Positions 1 through 6,383 of a stretch of 23,440 bases of DNA are shown one piece after another (positions within the stretch are counted from its first letter, which is position 1; each line of letters starts with the position of its first letter). The DNA comes from a virus, in the IMG/VR virus record IMGVR_UViG_3300029268_000784, positions 1 to 23,440 of that record. One strand, 5' to 3'. A program made the translations under genes and the position numbers. The notes beneath the pieces were generated by a model, which ran no database searches, was not told the origin of the DNA, and worked only from the letters and a program-made list of their open reading frames with translations.

Positions 1-569
1 TTTTTTTGAGTAATACGATCGCAGATCGATACCCATCGTACTCTAGGATCAGATCCATTTTGGGATAAAAGTGGCCGATTTAACTCCGTTCTTTGTAACA
101 TTGCAAGATATTCTTTGGGGACTGTGCCTTTGTTAGAGGGTAGAAGTATGTCTGACTGGTCATCTCTTGCAAGTTTTGCACATTGATCTATAAGCTCGCA
201 CCGTGCATTATCTGCGTTAGTAATATGTGTACCTTCAGGTCGCCCATTTCGTATATTATGAAACGCATCAAGAAGTGGAGGACGAAGAATAAGCGGAACA
301 GTCCGGACATGTATATTATCGAGTACATGATCTCTACGTATCCTTTGGTTAAACTTTGAGTTAGCAACCACCAGCTCATACCCTTTTGAGAGTCCTGTGT
401 GGATTGAGTCTAGTATCTCTCTTTCCCAGTTGTTTACCTTACTTTGTGGATTGTATACTGCACCAAAATCGAAGTTGTAACAACTATCTCCGTAAAGAGA
501 TTGTATGGCAAGGCCAAGAGTTGACTTCCCAACTCCAGATACTCCACCTATTAGTAGTACTGTTTGCAT
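1..569 (-). CDS. P-loop kinase-like NTPase, 3' end cut by window edge
   Basis: An open leftward frame starts at ATG 569-567 and runs off the left edge after 189 codons without a stop. Residues 7-17 (IGGVSGVGKST) are a clear Walker A loop right at the N-terminus, as in small P-loop kinases of the shikimate/gluconate/AAA_33 type. I see no firm lid or substrate motif, so the substrate is unknown. It follows the HD-domain gene by one base and belongs to the same leftward operon. A role in nucleotide or nucleic-acid phosphorylation is inference only. Confidence 0.6.
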   Translation of the reverse strand, partial: MQTVLLIGGVSGVGKSTLGLAIQSLYGDSCYNFDFGAVYNPQSKVNNWEREILDSIHTGLSKGYELVVANSKFNQRIRRDHVLDNIHVRTVPLILRPPLLDAFHNIRNGRPEGTHITNADNARCELIDQCAKLARDDQSDILLPSNKGTVPKEYLAMLQRTELNRPLLSQNGSDPRVRWVSICDRITQK

Positions 570-570
570 A

Positions 571-1017
571 TTATTGACAAGAACGAATAGGGTCATCTTC
601 ACTTATCTTCCAAAATCGTGATTTCTTAATAAATGACTTCTTTTTCTTGTCGTCCCATGAATTCATACGAGAGATGTTATGAGCCTGATCGCAAAGCTTG
701 ATAGCTATTGCCCAATGGCTATGAAGATGTGGAAAATATGACCCCTTCTCTTTGTTTTTAACGTGGGTGAGTTCTTTTACAAGCTCGGCTACATCTGTTC
801 CAAATTCATTCAATAACTGCTCGTATGTTGCATTAGTATCTTCTAAGGTATCATGAAGATAAGCACCAGCAACTACGTAATCAGGCGGATCTAACAACTT
901 AACCATATTGGCCACACTCATACAGTGGTAACAATAAGGAACACCGTCATCATCTGTTTGATTAAGATGCTTTTCAATTACAAACTTTAGTGTTTTTAAC
1001 TCTAGTGTTCCATCCAT
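571..1017 (-). CDS. HD-domain phosphohydrolase, SpoT/MESH1-like (possible alarmone hydrolase)
   Basis: The 148-residue protein carries the HD signature of ppGpp hydrolases: H31 (HCMSVANM), H55-D56 inside HDTLEDT with E59-D60, an FGTDVAELV helix, and D110/N114 in KLCDQAHNISRM, which matches the KLADRxHN motif of SpoT and MESH1. It is one HD domain with no synthetase or TGS domain, so a stand-alone hydrolase is expected, acting on (p)ppGpp or another nucleotide in the cytoplasm. The start has one of the few good Shine-Dalgarno sites in the window (GAGGAG, 7 nt upstream). The family is fairly sure; the substrate is inferred. Confidence 0.75.
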   Translation of the reverse strand: MDGTLELKTLKFVIEKHLNQTDDDGVPYCYHCMSVANMVKLLDPPDYVVAGAYLHDTLEDTNATYEQLLNEFGTDVAELVKELTHVKNKEKGSYFPHLHSHWAIAIKLCDQAHNISRMNSWDDKKKKSFIKKSRFWKISEDDPIRSCQ

Positions 1018-1018
1018 A

Positions 1019-1282
1019 TTAAATCTCCTCTTTGATCTTAAGCGTAGTCTTTCTATTTAGTTTGTGATACTCCTTATTTAGTTTGGCTTGTTCTTTGACA
1101 GCATAGGCTCTTGCCTTCTCAAGTGTGCTAAACACCTTTGAAAACTCATAAGTGGTTGGTTTGAAAGGAACAAGATCTGAATAGTCCCCGATGCATCTGA
1201 CCGTAAAGACCTTATCCTTGTTGATAAAAATATAGTGCATATAGGATAAATAATAATTACACAATGAGATGGGCTTGCTCAT
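1019..1282 (-). CDS. Small hypothetical protein
   Basis: An 87-residue basic protein with no family I recognise. The start was put at ATG 1282 because GGGGG lies about 8-12 nt upstream; a GTG at 1327 would add 15 residues. The stop lies one base before the HD-hydrolase start, so the two are likely co-translated. The middle (SKVFSTLEKARAYAVKEQAKLN) looks like a single amphipathic helix. Confidence 0.5.
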   Translation of the reverse strand: MSKPISLCNYYLSYMHYIFINKDKVFTVRCIGDYSDLVPFKPTTYEFSKVFSTLEKARAYAVKEQAKLNKEYHKLNRKTTLKIKEEI

Positions 1283-1345
1283 CGTATGAAACCCCCGCAT
1301 TAGCAGTAGTTTCAAAACAATACCCACCTCATTCTATAATCCTCA

Positions 1346-1438
1346 GTGCAAGGGGCAAGGAGCTTTCACCCTAGCTCTAAGCCCGTATTCGATGCAATCC
1401 TAGGTTGTGTTGCATCTGTATTCACTACCCCCCTGCAC
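1346..1438 (-). ncRNA. Candidate structured RNA / leader with three helices
   Basis: This stretch between two leftward genes folds on paper into a closed multibranch structure. The outer helix pairs 1346-1350 plus 1352-1355 (GTGCA, GGGG) with 1430-1438 (CCCCTGCAC), leaving one bulged A. Inside are two hairpins: 1360-1364 with 1373-1377 (GAGCT/AGCTC, 8-nt loop) and 1391-1397 with 1410-1416 (GATGCAA/TTGCATC). The leftward strand is assumed from the flanking genes. It has no tRNA T-arm and matches no riboswitch I know. It could be a leader controlling the gene ending at 1019, an RNA-processing site, or chance. Confidence 0.4.
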
Positions 1439-1573
1439 TCAAGACTCAGACTTTGTTGAATCTTCTTTCTCATCTAATTCATGCTCACAATGCTCACACC
1501 AGACTCGGACAAATTCTTGATCACTTAGACCTAAGTATATTCCACAGACTTGACATCTAACTTCGTATTTCAT
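1439..1573 (-). CDS. Small zinc-ribbon protein (44 aa)
   Basis: The 44-codon frame has two Cys pairs, C7-x2-C10 (CQVC) and C26-x2-C29 (CEHC), spaced as in a rubredoxin-like zinc ribbon, followed by an acidic tail. No Shine-Dalgarno site is seen upstream of ATG 1573. It lies in line with the leftward small-gene operon. The zinc ribbon makes it likely to be expressed; the partner (nucleic acid or protein) is unknown. Confidence 0.55.
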   Translation of the reverse strand: MKYEVRCQVCGIYLGLSDQEFVRVWCEHCEHELDEKEDSTKSES

Positions 1574-1604
1574 ATCTATATAAATTGATAATTAGTCCTT
1601 ACTA

Positions 1605-1673
1605 TTAGGCGGAAATGTCGGATGCCATATCTTCTGCTTTGTTATATGCGTAATCGTAAGATCCTCCACTCAT
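1605..1673 (-). CDS. Micro-ORF resembling the N-terminus of MSGGxxDY phage proteins, probably truncated
   Basis: A 22-codon frame begins MSGGSYDYAYNKAEDMA and stops at TAA followed at once by TAG. Many phage and bacterial proteins of roughly 60-100 residues start with MSGG-(S/A)-(Y/F)-(D/N)-Y, so this looks like the head of such a protein cut short, or a micro-protein keeping only the conserved N-terminus. It ends 31 bp before the zinc-ribbon gene. The family memory is mine and was not searched. Confidence 0.4.
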   Translation of the reverse strand: MSGGSYDYAYNKAEDMASDISA

Positions 1674-1678
1674 ATGAT

Positions 1679-2056
1679 TTATTTCAAATTTGTAATGATC
1701 TCTTTCACCTTGAGGCGTGCATCTTTTATATTTCCTTCTCTTATCGCTTCATCCCATTCTCTTTCACTTTCAATTTGTTGTGGGTTTTTAGGGTATATCT
1801 TCTGTATTATCTCCTCCCCATACTTCTCAAGGAGAGAGATGAGGGAGGTGCGGATAAGTTTCTCAAGGTCATCTTTTAATTCTGTAGTTCTCCAAGTATG
1901 TAATCCATTGCCATCACATCTTTCACAAGTTTTTTGTCCATCTGCACCTCCACCTCCACAATCATCGCATATGAGGGCATAGACTCTATTTTTGAGTAGT
2001 TTTTCTAGTTCAACCTCATTTATTTGTTTCAGGATCTCGTCTAGGTGGGATTTCAT
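1679..2056 (-). CDS. Protein with a DnaJ-like CxxCxGxG zinc hairpin
   Basis: The 125-residue protein has C30-x2-C33-GGGG and C44-x2-C47-DGNG, two CxxCxGxG-like modules as in the DnaJ cysteine-rich domain, but only one pair of modules instead of the four found in DnaJ. The flanks are helical and charged. There is no J domain, so it is not a DnaJ; zinc-dependent protein or nucleic-acid binding is more likely. It overlaps the upstream gene by 41 bp. Confidence 0.6.
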   Translation of the reverse strand: MKSHLDEILKQINEVELEKLLKNRVYALICDDCGGGGADGQKTCERCDGNGLHTWRTTELKDDLEKLIRTSLISLLEKYGEEIIQKIYPKNPQQIESEREWDEAIREGNIKDARLKVKEIITNLK

Positions 2057-2300
2057 AGGGATGCTTGTTAAAACTTTTAATTTCTGTTATTCTGACTTTT
2101 TTGGGATCTTTGATGACCTTGTATTCATACAATAACCAGAAAGCACTCTCTATGACACTCAATCCTGCTGTCCAATAATGTGCCTGTCTACCCTTATTCA
2201 ATTGGGCGTATTGTTGAACTACTTCAATGGCAAACTCACACAAGTGGACTTCTGTATGAGTTCTTTTCTTCTGTATTGTACCTTGTGGTAGGTCTTTCAT
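2016..2300 (-). CDS. Small hypothetical protein
   Basis: A 94-residue protein of mixed charge, with a central part (residues 22-60) that looks helical and a Pro/Arg-rich C-terminus. No known family. ATG 2300 has no clear ribosome site; a purine-rich stretch lies much further upstream. It is in the leftward operon and overlaps the next gene by 41 bp in another frame, which is long for this phage. The downstream gene's true start could be shorter. Confidence 0.5.
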   Translation of the reverse strand: MKDLPQGTIQKKRTHTEVHLCEFAIEVVQQYAQLNKGRQAHYWTAGLSVIESAFWLLYEYKVIKDPKKVRITEIKSFNKHPYEIPPRRDPETNK

Positions 2301-2365
2301 AGTTATTTTGAACTGTTAAATCTCTTTCTTCCTCCGCCCGAATCTTGTCAGACGGAAGGTGTAAG

Positions 2366-2674
2366 CTATTTACTAGCTTTTTTCTTAGCTGGGTATGCTT
2401 TGGCTACGACAGCTTTGCGAGCTGATTTAGCCTGAGTTACCTTTGCTTTCTTGGCTACTACTTTCTTGATTTTGGTTGTTGCAATAGGTTTATTAGAATT
2501 TATAACATCCGCATTCTGATCGAGGTACATAAGTATTGCACTTATCCAGTAATCATTTGCTTTAGATAGTGTGTAATTAGTATCTGCGTACATTAAACGT
2601 AAAAAGATCCTAAGGATTTCGGCTGATGGTTTCATTTCTGTATACAATTTATAACTTCTCTCCCTTAAAAACAT
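2366..2674 (-). CDS. Small protein with Lys/Ala-rich histone-H1-like tail
   Basis: Residues 1-65 look helical and globular; residues 66-102 are a run of Lys, Ala and Val (KKVVAKKAKVTQAKSARKA...), similar in composition to histone H1 tails and bacterial nucleoid proteins. This suggests a disordered nucleic-acid-binding tail; that is inference from composition. ATG 2674 overlaps the previous gene by 10 bp; an internal ATG at 2635 is the alternative start. Confidence 0.55.
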   Translation of the reverse strand: MFLRERSYKLYTEMKPSAEILRIFLRLMYADTNYTLSKANDYWISAILMYLDQNADVINSNKPIATTKIKKVVAKKAKVTQAKSARKAVVAKAYPAKKKASK

Positions 2675-2880
2675 GCTGGGGCACAGATCTGATTTATCGG
2701 TGTTGGAACGATATACGTTATCTCAACTGCTTCGCATAATCTGTGACTGCTAAATATTGGATCGGTCTTGAATGAAACAAAAAAACAAAAGAATATAAAT
2801 ATCCAATAAACAAAGATCACAAACCAAGTTACCTTCAAAGCTAACCAGATCATTCGGGTATCATTTATTGGGTTTTCCAT
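2665..2880 (-). CDS. Small single-pass membrane protein
   Basis: The 71-residue protein has one strong hydrophobic segment at about residues 11-36 (rich in Trp, Phe, Ile and Val), preceded by a short polar N-terminus and followed by a Lys and a polar tail with Cys49, Cys66 and Cys70. It is predicted to sit in the host inner membrane. It has no known family. It could be a holin-like or superinfection-exclusion protein, but nothing in the sequence decides this. Confidence 0.5.
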   Translation of the reverse strand: MENPINDTRMIWLALKVTWFVIFVYWIFIFFCFFVSFKTDPIFSSHRLCEAVEITYIVPTPINQICAPACF

Positions 2881-2920
2881 ATTATTCGAATGTACTCAAT
2901 GCCCCTTTGAGATATACAAC

Positions 2921-3052
2921 TTATAATATTGCTTTAAGAAATAACTCTTCAGTAAAATCTAATCTTAGGTTAAGATTCTCATCTATCTTTCTCATTGCTT
3001 CTTTAATAACTTTGTCTTGTCCCTGATCATTTTTTTTGGCTTGAAGTTCCAT
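2921..3052 (-). CDS. Very small helical protein (43 aa)
   Basis: ATG 3052 to TAA 2921 encodes 43 residues, almost wholly helix-forming and charged, with a hydrophobic C-terminus (FLKAIL). It fills the gap between two other leftward small genes with a 3-bp spacing upstream, as expected for a real member of the operon. No function can be given. Confidence 0.45.
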   Translation of the reverse strand: MELQAKKNDQGQDKVIKEAMRKIDENLNLRLDFTEELFLKAIL

Positions 3053-3055
3053 AGT

Positions 3056-3238
3056 TTATATTTTAACTTTTAAGTATATTTTTCTAATATCCTCTTTATA
3101 TGATTTTAATAATTTTTTAGCCTTAATATATGCTGATCTTTGTGCATCTTTACCCTCCCAAACATTCTGCACTTTAATATATTTATTAGCTATACCTTTC
3201 ACCATGATTTTAGCTATAACATCAATTTGATTTTCCAT
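3056..3238 (-). CDS. Small basic hypothetical protein (60 aa)
   Basis: A 60-residue, Lys-rich helical protein. ATG 3238 lies inside the 3' end of the upstream gene (17-bp overlap) and the next gene starts 3 bp after its stop, so it sits properly in the operon. No motif was recognised. Confidence 0.5.
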   Translation of the reverse strand: MENQIDVIAKIMVKGIANKYIKVQNVWEGKDAQRSAYIKAKKLLKSYKEDIRKIYLKVKI

Positions 3239-3473
3239 AGATTTTTTTTGTTAATTTATAAGAATAGTATTTTGTTCTTTCGTTTACTTGTCGCTTACGT
3301 TCTATATGATCTGGGAATTGTTTATATATTTCAGATAATCTTGCCGGGGCTTTATAACTTAAAAATACATCTCCTTCTATACCCCTTCTATTACCAACAA
3401 AGAAATGTGTCGGCAACCATTTTTGATAATTAAACTGCAGTACTTCTAAAACTTTCTGTAGTTGTGTTTTCAT
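3222..3473 (-). CDS. Winged-helix-like small protein
   Basis: The 83-residue protein has the pattern of a small winged-helix domain: an N-terminal helix (residues 1-13), then at 43-83 a helix-turn-helix-like stretch (APARLSEIYKQFPDHIERKR) and a C-terminal beta-like RTKYYSYKL. Phage proteins with similar ends are often DNA-binding. The call rests on pattern only. It overlaps the downstream gene by 17 bp. Confidence 0.5.
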   Translation of the reverse strand: MKTQLQKVLEVLQFNYQKWLPTHFFVGNRRGIEGDVFLSYKAPARLSEIYKQFPDHIERKRQVNERTKYYSYKLTKKIYGKSN

Positions 3474-3486
3474 TTTTTATACAGAT

Positions 3487-3669
3487 TTATAATAATTTAC
3501 CGCATTTATCACATTGACAATATTTCAAATGGTGTGATACCCATTTAATGCGATGCCTTGTAATTTTATGACATTTCTTACAGAACATTTTTACTATTGT
3601 TATTTCCATTTCAGGATAACAATTTATAAAACAGCTAGGACTTATTGCCTCCGATTGCGTTTCGTTCAC
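3487..3669 (-). CDS. Small zinc-ribbon protein, first gene after promoter P4
   Basis: The C-terminal half holds two CxxC pairs (CKKC at 30-33 and CDKC at 53-56), a zinc ribbon. The listed start is a GTG at 3669; ATGs at codons 21 and 28 are alternatives. The same frame stays open about 75 nt upstream of the GTG with protein-like content (GDKLGDKPIRRHIV) but no ATG. It is the first gene downstream of the 3760-3797 promoter, with a leader of about 85 nt. Confidence 0.5.
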   Translation of the reverse strand: MNETQSEAISPSCFINCYPEMEITIVKMFCKKCHKITRHRIKWVSHHLKYCQCDKCGKLL

Positions 3670-3759
3670 CGATATTTGTGTATCAGCTACTATGTGTCTT
3701 CTTATGGGCTTATCACCTAGCTTGTCCCCTAATTTAAACGAGCGGTATATTTCAATATC

Positions 3760-3797
3760 ATTATAATTAATATAGTATCATTGTAAATAGGCAAATT
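3760..3797 (-). promoter_or_regulatory. Leftward promoter P4 (TTTACA-16-TATAAT) with conserved upstream box
   Basis: Read on the minus strand: -35 TTTACA (3787-3782), a 16-bp spacer, and -10 TATAAT (3765-3760). It is preceded by AATTTGCC. Bases 3773-3797 are identical over 25 nt to 8694-8718 in promoter P2. It lies just downstream of the gene ending at 3809 and is placed to drive the small-gene operon from 3669 to the window start. Confidence 0.75.
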
Positions 3798-3808
3798 ATC
3801 CCTATAGA

Positions 3809-4036
3809 TCAACCTATTCTCGATTTGTATCTTCTCCTTGTTTCCAGCCACTTAATAACAGTATCTGGGTCGAATAGATTGATAGATCGTGAGCCGAACT
3901 TGAGTTTACGTTTATAGACCTTTAATTCGTCATTTTTAACCGCCCTAAAGATCATCTGTCGGGCGTATCCGTCAGACCTTCCCTCTTTTGCGAGAATCAT
4001 ATCTACGACTGTCCCTGTTTGAATTAACTCATCCAT
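3809..4036 (-). CDS. Small helix-turn-helix DNA-binding protein (excisionase/MerR-like fold)
   Basis: The 75-residue protein has a winged-HTH layout: a helix at 7-17 (TVVDMILAKEG), a second helix with YARQMIFRAVKND, a basic wing (LKVYKRKLKFGSRSINLF), then DPDTVIKWLETRRR. The pattern 'xx-GEL-x-wing-DPDxVxxWLExR' is typical of AlpA/excisionase-like and MerR-like small regulators. It is the last gene of the P3 operon and overlaps its neighbour by 8 bp. Whether it is a regulator or an excisionase cannot be said; no integrase is seen here. Confidence 0.55.
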   Translation of the reverse strand: MDELIQTGTVVDMILAKEGRSDGYARQMIFRAVKNDELKVYKRKLKFGSRSINLFDPDTVIKWLETRRRYKSRIG

Positions 4037-4376
4037 GCTTCGGTTTCAATTGATAACTAGGTACTATGTCGAATAAACTGTCCTGAATACTCACACTTGT
4101 CATCTTCGTATCTCGTACATACTCAGCCATCCACTCACTGAGGCTAGACTTCTCAAGTCTCACCTGTTCCTGTAGGTAATCCAGTCTTTCGATCTGGGAT
4201 GGATCTACGATGGCATTTCTGCGAGTTTTTAGTGCTTTCCGTATGTCGATCATGTTCAAATGCTTTTCTTGATACTCCCGATCTTGTAAACATGAGTCCA
4301 GTATCATCTTTCGATGCTTCTTTAACTCATCCTTAGCACGTTTTAGATTTTCGTATCCTTGTTGTAATTTGTCCAT
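4029..4376 (-). CDS. Hypothetical coiled-coil protein
   Basis: A 115-residue, highly charged protein; residues 1-85 are predicted helical with heptad-like spacing, and the C-terminus ends in a less charged tail (SLFDIVPSYQL). It starts 2 bp after the SSB-like gene stops and overlaps the HTH gene by 8 bp, so it is co-transcribed with the recombination genes. No family was recognised. Confidence 0.5.
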   Translation of the reverse strand: MDKLQQGYENLKRAKDELKKHRKMILDSCLQDREYQEKHLNMIDIRKALKTRRNAIVDPSQIERLDYLQEQVRLEKSSLSEWMAEYVRDTKMTSVSIQDSLFDIVPSYQLKPKHG

Positions 4377-4378
4377 AG

Positions 4379-4807
4379 TTAGAATGGTATAGAATCTACT
4401 GGAACTACCTGCGACTGATCTACTGTTTTAGGTGGTGCATCAGGCGACCACACATCAAGATACCCTTTCTCGGTTGAGATCAGTTTGACTACTTTATCTT
4501 TCGCAAAATTGAAAAAATCTACAGGGTTTTGACAAAGTTCAATCAGTTCCTTCTCGGTCTTTCCTGTTTGCACTGCTAACTGTTTTATCAGACTATTGGT
4601 AGATTTTCCTACTTCTGTCGGGTCCAACGAAAGATTGACAAAATGAGTCTCACCTGCAATCTCTACCTTAGCAGAGAATGAAGTGTAAGGCTTACCTGCC
4701 TTCGACACCATTTCCTTAAATGTAAAATCAACAATCTTTCCCTCATAATCACCTTGAGGTAGGGTTTTTCTTATTCCGAAGAATGAGAAGGTGGACGGTA
4801 CGTTCAT
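4379..4807 (-). CDS. Single-stranded DNA-binding protein-like (SSB-type C-terminal tip)
   Basis: The 142-residue protein has an N-terminal beta-rich region suited to an OB fold (PQGDYEGKIVDF, then KPYTSFSAKVEI, residues 17-51) and a Pro/Gln-rich tail ending in VDSIPF. Bacterial SSBs end in DDDIPF, the peptide that docks replication and repair partners; the same ending here strongly suggests an SSB or DUF669-like phage ssDNA-binding protein. It sits with the exonuclease and coiled-coil genes, so it likely serves phage recombination and replication. It could also be a paralogous OB-fold protein without SSB activity. Confidence 0.65.
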   Translation of the reverse strand: MNVPSTFSFFGIRKTLPQGDYEGKIVDFTFKEMVSKAGKPYTSFSAKVEIAGETHFVNLSLDPTEVGKSTNSLIKQLAVQTGKTEKELIELCQNPVDFFNFAKDKVVKLISTEKGYLDVWSPDAPPKTVDQSQVVPVDSIPF

Positions 4808-4814
4808 AATAGAA

Positions 4815-5780
4815 TTAGAAATTAGTAATAAGACTATCGACTGCTTTCATGAATAGGTCAAGTTTCTTTGACAATGTTGCATCTTTCAACATGGGTTTTT
4901 CTACTGCTTTGATTGATGCAAAGTATGTTTTAACTTTCTCCTTGTCGGGAGCAAGCAATGCCTCCTGGTCTTGTAATGCCTTTTTCAGTCTCTCGGCTTC
5001 TGCTTTTGCTTGTTCATCGGCAATTCTTTTTCGTTCCGCTTCTGCTTTTGCGTCTGCTTCTCTTTTCAATTTGGCAATCTCATCATCTTTTGCTTTCTGT
5101 TCTGCGATGACCTTTTGTTTCTCGGCTTCTTCCTTTACTTTATTTTCCGCTTCAATCTTTGCTTGTTCCTCTAACTTTATCTTGAGGACTTTGTTTTCTT
5201 CTTCAATCTTTTGTCTGCGTTCTATCTCGGCTTTTTCCTGTGCAATTCTCTCGTCCTCGATTCTCTTACGTTCCGCCACCTTCAAATCATACGAGATTTT
5301 AGATGATGACAAAAGTTGTTGATATGAGTCTTCGGACATTTCACCCAGTTGATAAAATGTAGAGTCAACTTCAAGCGTTGCTAGTTCTTCTGATCTCTTG
5401 ACTCGTAGTTCTTCCTTTCGGATTTTCTCTTGTAACTCTACATACTTTTCTACCTTTTCAAGATCAGCCTCAATAAGTTTGGACGAATTAGCGACTACAT
5501 TGAATAATCCGTCAATCAATCTCCCCTCGTCAAGTATTCCACTTTTTAGTCTGTCTTTTACTTCTTGAGCGGAGGTACGATTTTTAACTAATGTAAGCCG
5601 GGCTTCCCTTGCTTTTTGACTATCAATCGCTGTCGGATTCTCTCGGTTTAGAGTAGAGAGTACAGGACTAAGTTCATTCACCTTTGCCATCTGTGGGGCA
5701 AACTGTGAAGCTATTGATTGAGCCTTTGTGATCTCAACCGATTTGTACTCGTCCAATACTACCGCTAGTTCATTTTTCAT
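4815..5780 (-). CDS. Long coiled-coil phage protein
   Basis: The 321-residue protein has a globular N-terminal third (residues 1-145), a long Glu/Lys/Ala/Arg-rich coiled coil at about 155-280, and a short helical C-terminus. Phage proteins of this layout (for example DUF1351-like) often sit next to single-strand annealing and SSB genes, as here; the assignment to that family is uncertain. It starts 16 bp after the sigma-4 fusion gene. A large antisense frame over it is a by-product of its biased codons. Confidence 0.65.
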   Translation of the reverse strand: MKNELAVVLDEYKSVEITKAQSIASQFAPQMAKVNELSPVLSTLNRENPTAIDSQKAREARLTLVKNRTSAQEVKDRLKSGILDEGRLIDGLFNVVANSSKLIEADLEKVEKYVELQEKIRKEELRVKRSEELATLEVDSTFYQLGEMSEDSYQQLLSSSKISYDLKVAERKRIEDERIAQEKAEIERRQKIEEENKVLKIKLEEQAKIEAENKVKEEAEKQKVIAEQKAKDDEIAKLKREADAKAEAERKRIADEQAKAEAERLKKALQDQEALLAPDKEKVKTYFASIKAVEKPMLKDATLSKKLDLFMKAVDSLITNF

Positions 5781-5795
5781 ATTGTTTGTAATAAA

Positions 5796-6380
5796 TTAGT
5801 AATTTGCATATACCTCTCTCAACTTACCCTTTCGAGAAGGGTGTCGTAATTTTCTCATTGCTTTCATCTCGATTTGTCTAATCCGTTCTCTTGTTACCAT
5901 AAACTTTTTACCAACCTCTTCTAATGCCATGGTTTTACCATAAAACCCAAATCTCATTTTGACAACTTCCCTCTCTCTTGGAGTTATTGTTTCTAATACT
6001 TGTTCCATTCTGTTTTTTGTTTCCTCATCAAATAGATTGTCTTCTGTAGTATCAGGTGCCTCAAGCATCCGATATGTTGGACTTTCGAGACTAACAAACG
6101 AAATATCATGTACCTCTATCTTAGCTTTTCTTTTCTTGTAAACCAGCTTCGACCATTCAGGAAATAATTTATCAACAGATTGGCCTAGTATCAAAGATAT
6201 TGCATCCGCTTGTTTAACTGTTGGAAATTGTCTAAATGTCTCGATCTTTGAATATGCCTGATCACCCATCTCACATTTTTCTGCAACTTGTTTTTGAGTC
6301 AATCCAAGTGCAGTCCGCCTAGATTTCATCTCATAATGGAATACTGATTTACGTACTCCAACTGCTAAGTTATTTTCCAT
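5796..6380 (-). CDS. XRE-type HTH fused to sigma-70 region 4
   Basis: The 194-residue protein joins two DNA-binding modules. Residues 17-74 are an XRE/Cro-C1 helix-turn-helix ([14 protein letters not shown], then [13 protein letters not shown]). Residues 75-122 are an acidic linker. Residues 123-191 are a near-textbook sigma-70 region 4 ([37 protein letters not shown]), the part of RpoD that reads the -35 box and binds the beta flap. There is no region 2 or 3, so it cannot work as an ordinary sigma factor. It may be a transcription activator, a sigma-4 decoy, or a switch between early and late genes. It lies between the exonuclease and coiled-coil genes. Confidence 0.85.
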   Translation of the reverse strand: MENNLAVGVRKSVFHYEMKSRRTALGLTQKQVAEKCEMGDQAYSKIETFRQFPTVKQADAISLILGQSVDKLFPEWSKLVYKKRKAKIEVHDISFVSLESPTYRMLEAPDTTEDNLFDEETKNRMEQVLETITPREREVVKMRFGFYGKTMALEEVGKKFMVTRERIRQIEMKAMRKLRHPSRKGKLREVYANY

Positions 6381-6383
6381 AGT

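Noticed and set aside
1346-1438. tRNA gene reading of the structured region
   Set aside because: The outer stem looks like an acceptor stem, but no T-arm with TTCGA-type loop or D-arm is found at the right distances.
1622-1982. Plus-strand frames rich in Phe, Leu and Ser
   Set aside because: They lie opposite the DnaJ-zinc protein gene, whose Cys/Gly motifs show the true strand.
4849-5322. Long plus-strand frame (157 codons, Ser/Phe/Ala-rich) opposite the coiled-coil gene
   Set aside because: It is a mirror of Glu/Lys/Ala-rich codons of the real gene on the minus strand and has low-complexity content.
5796-6380. A full alternative sigma factor
   Set aside because: Only region 4 is present; no region 2 for -10 recognition or promoter melting.
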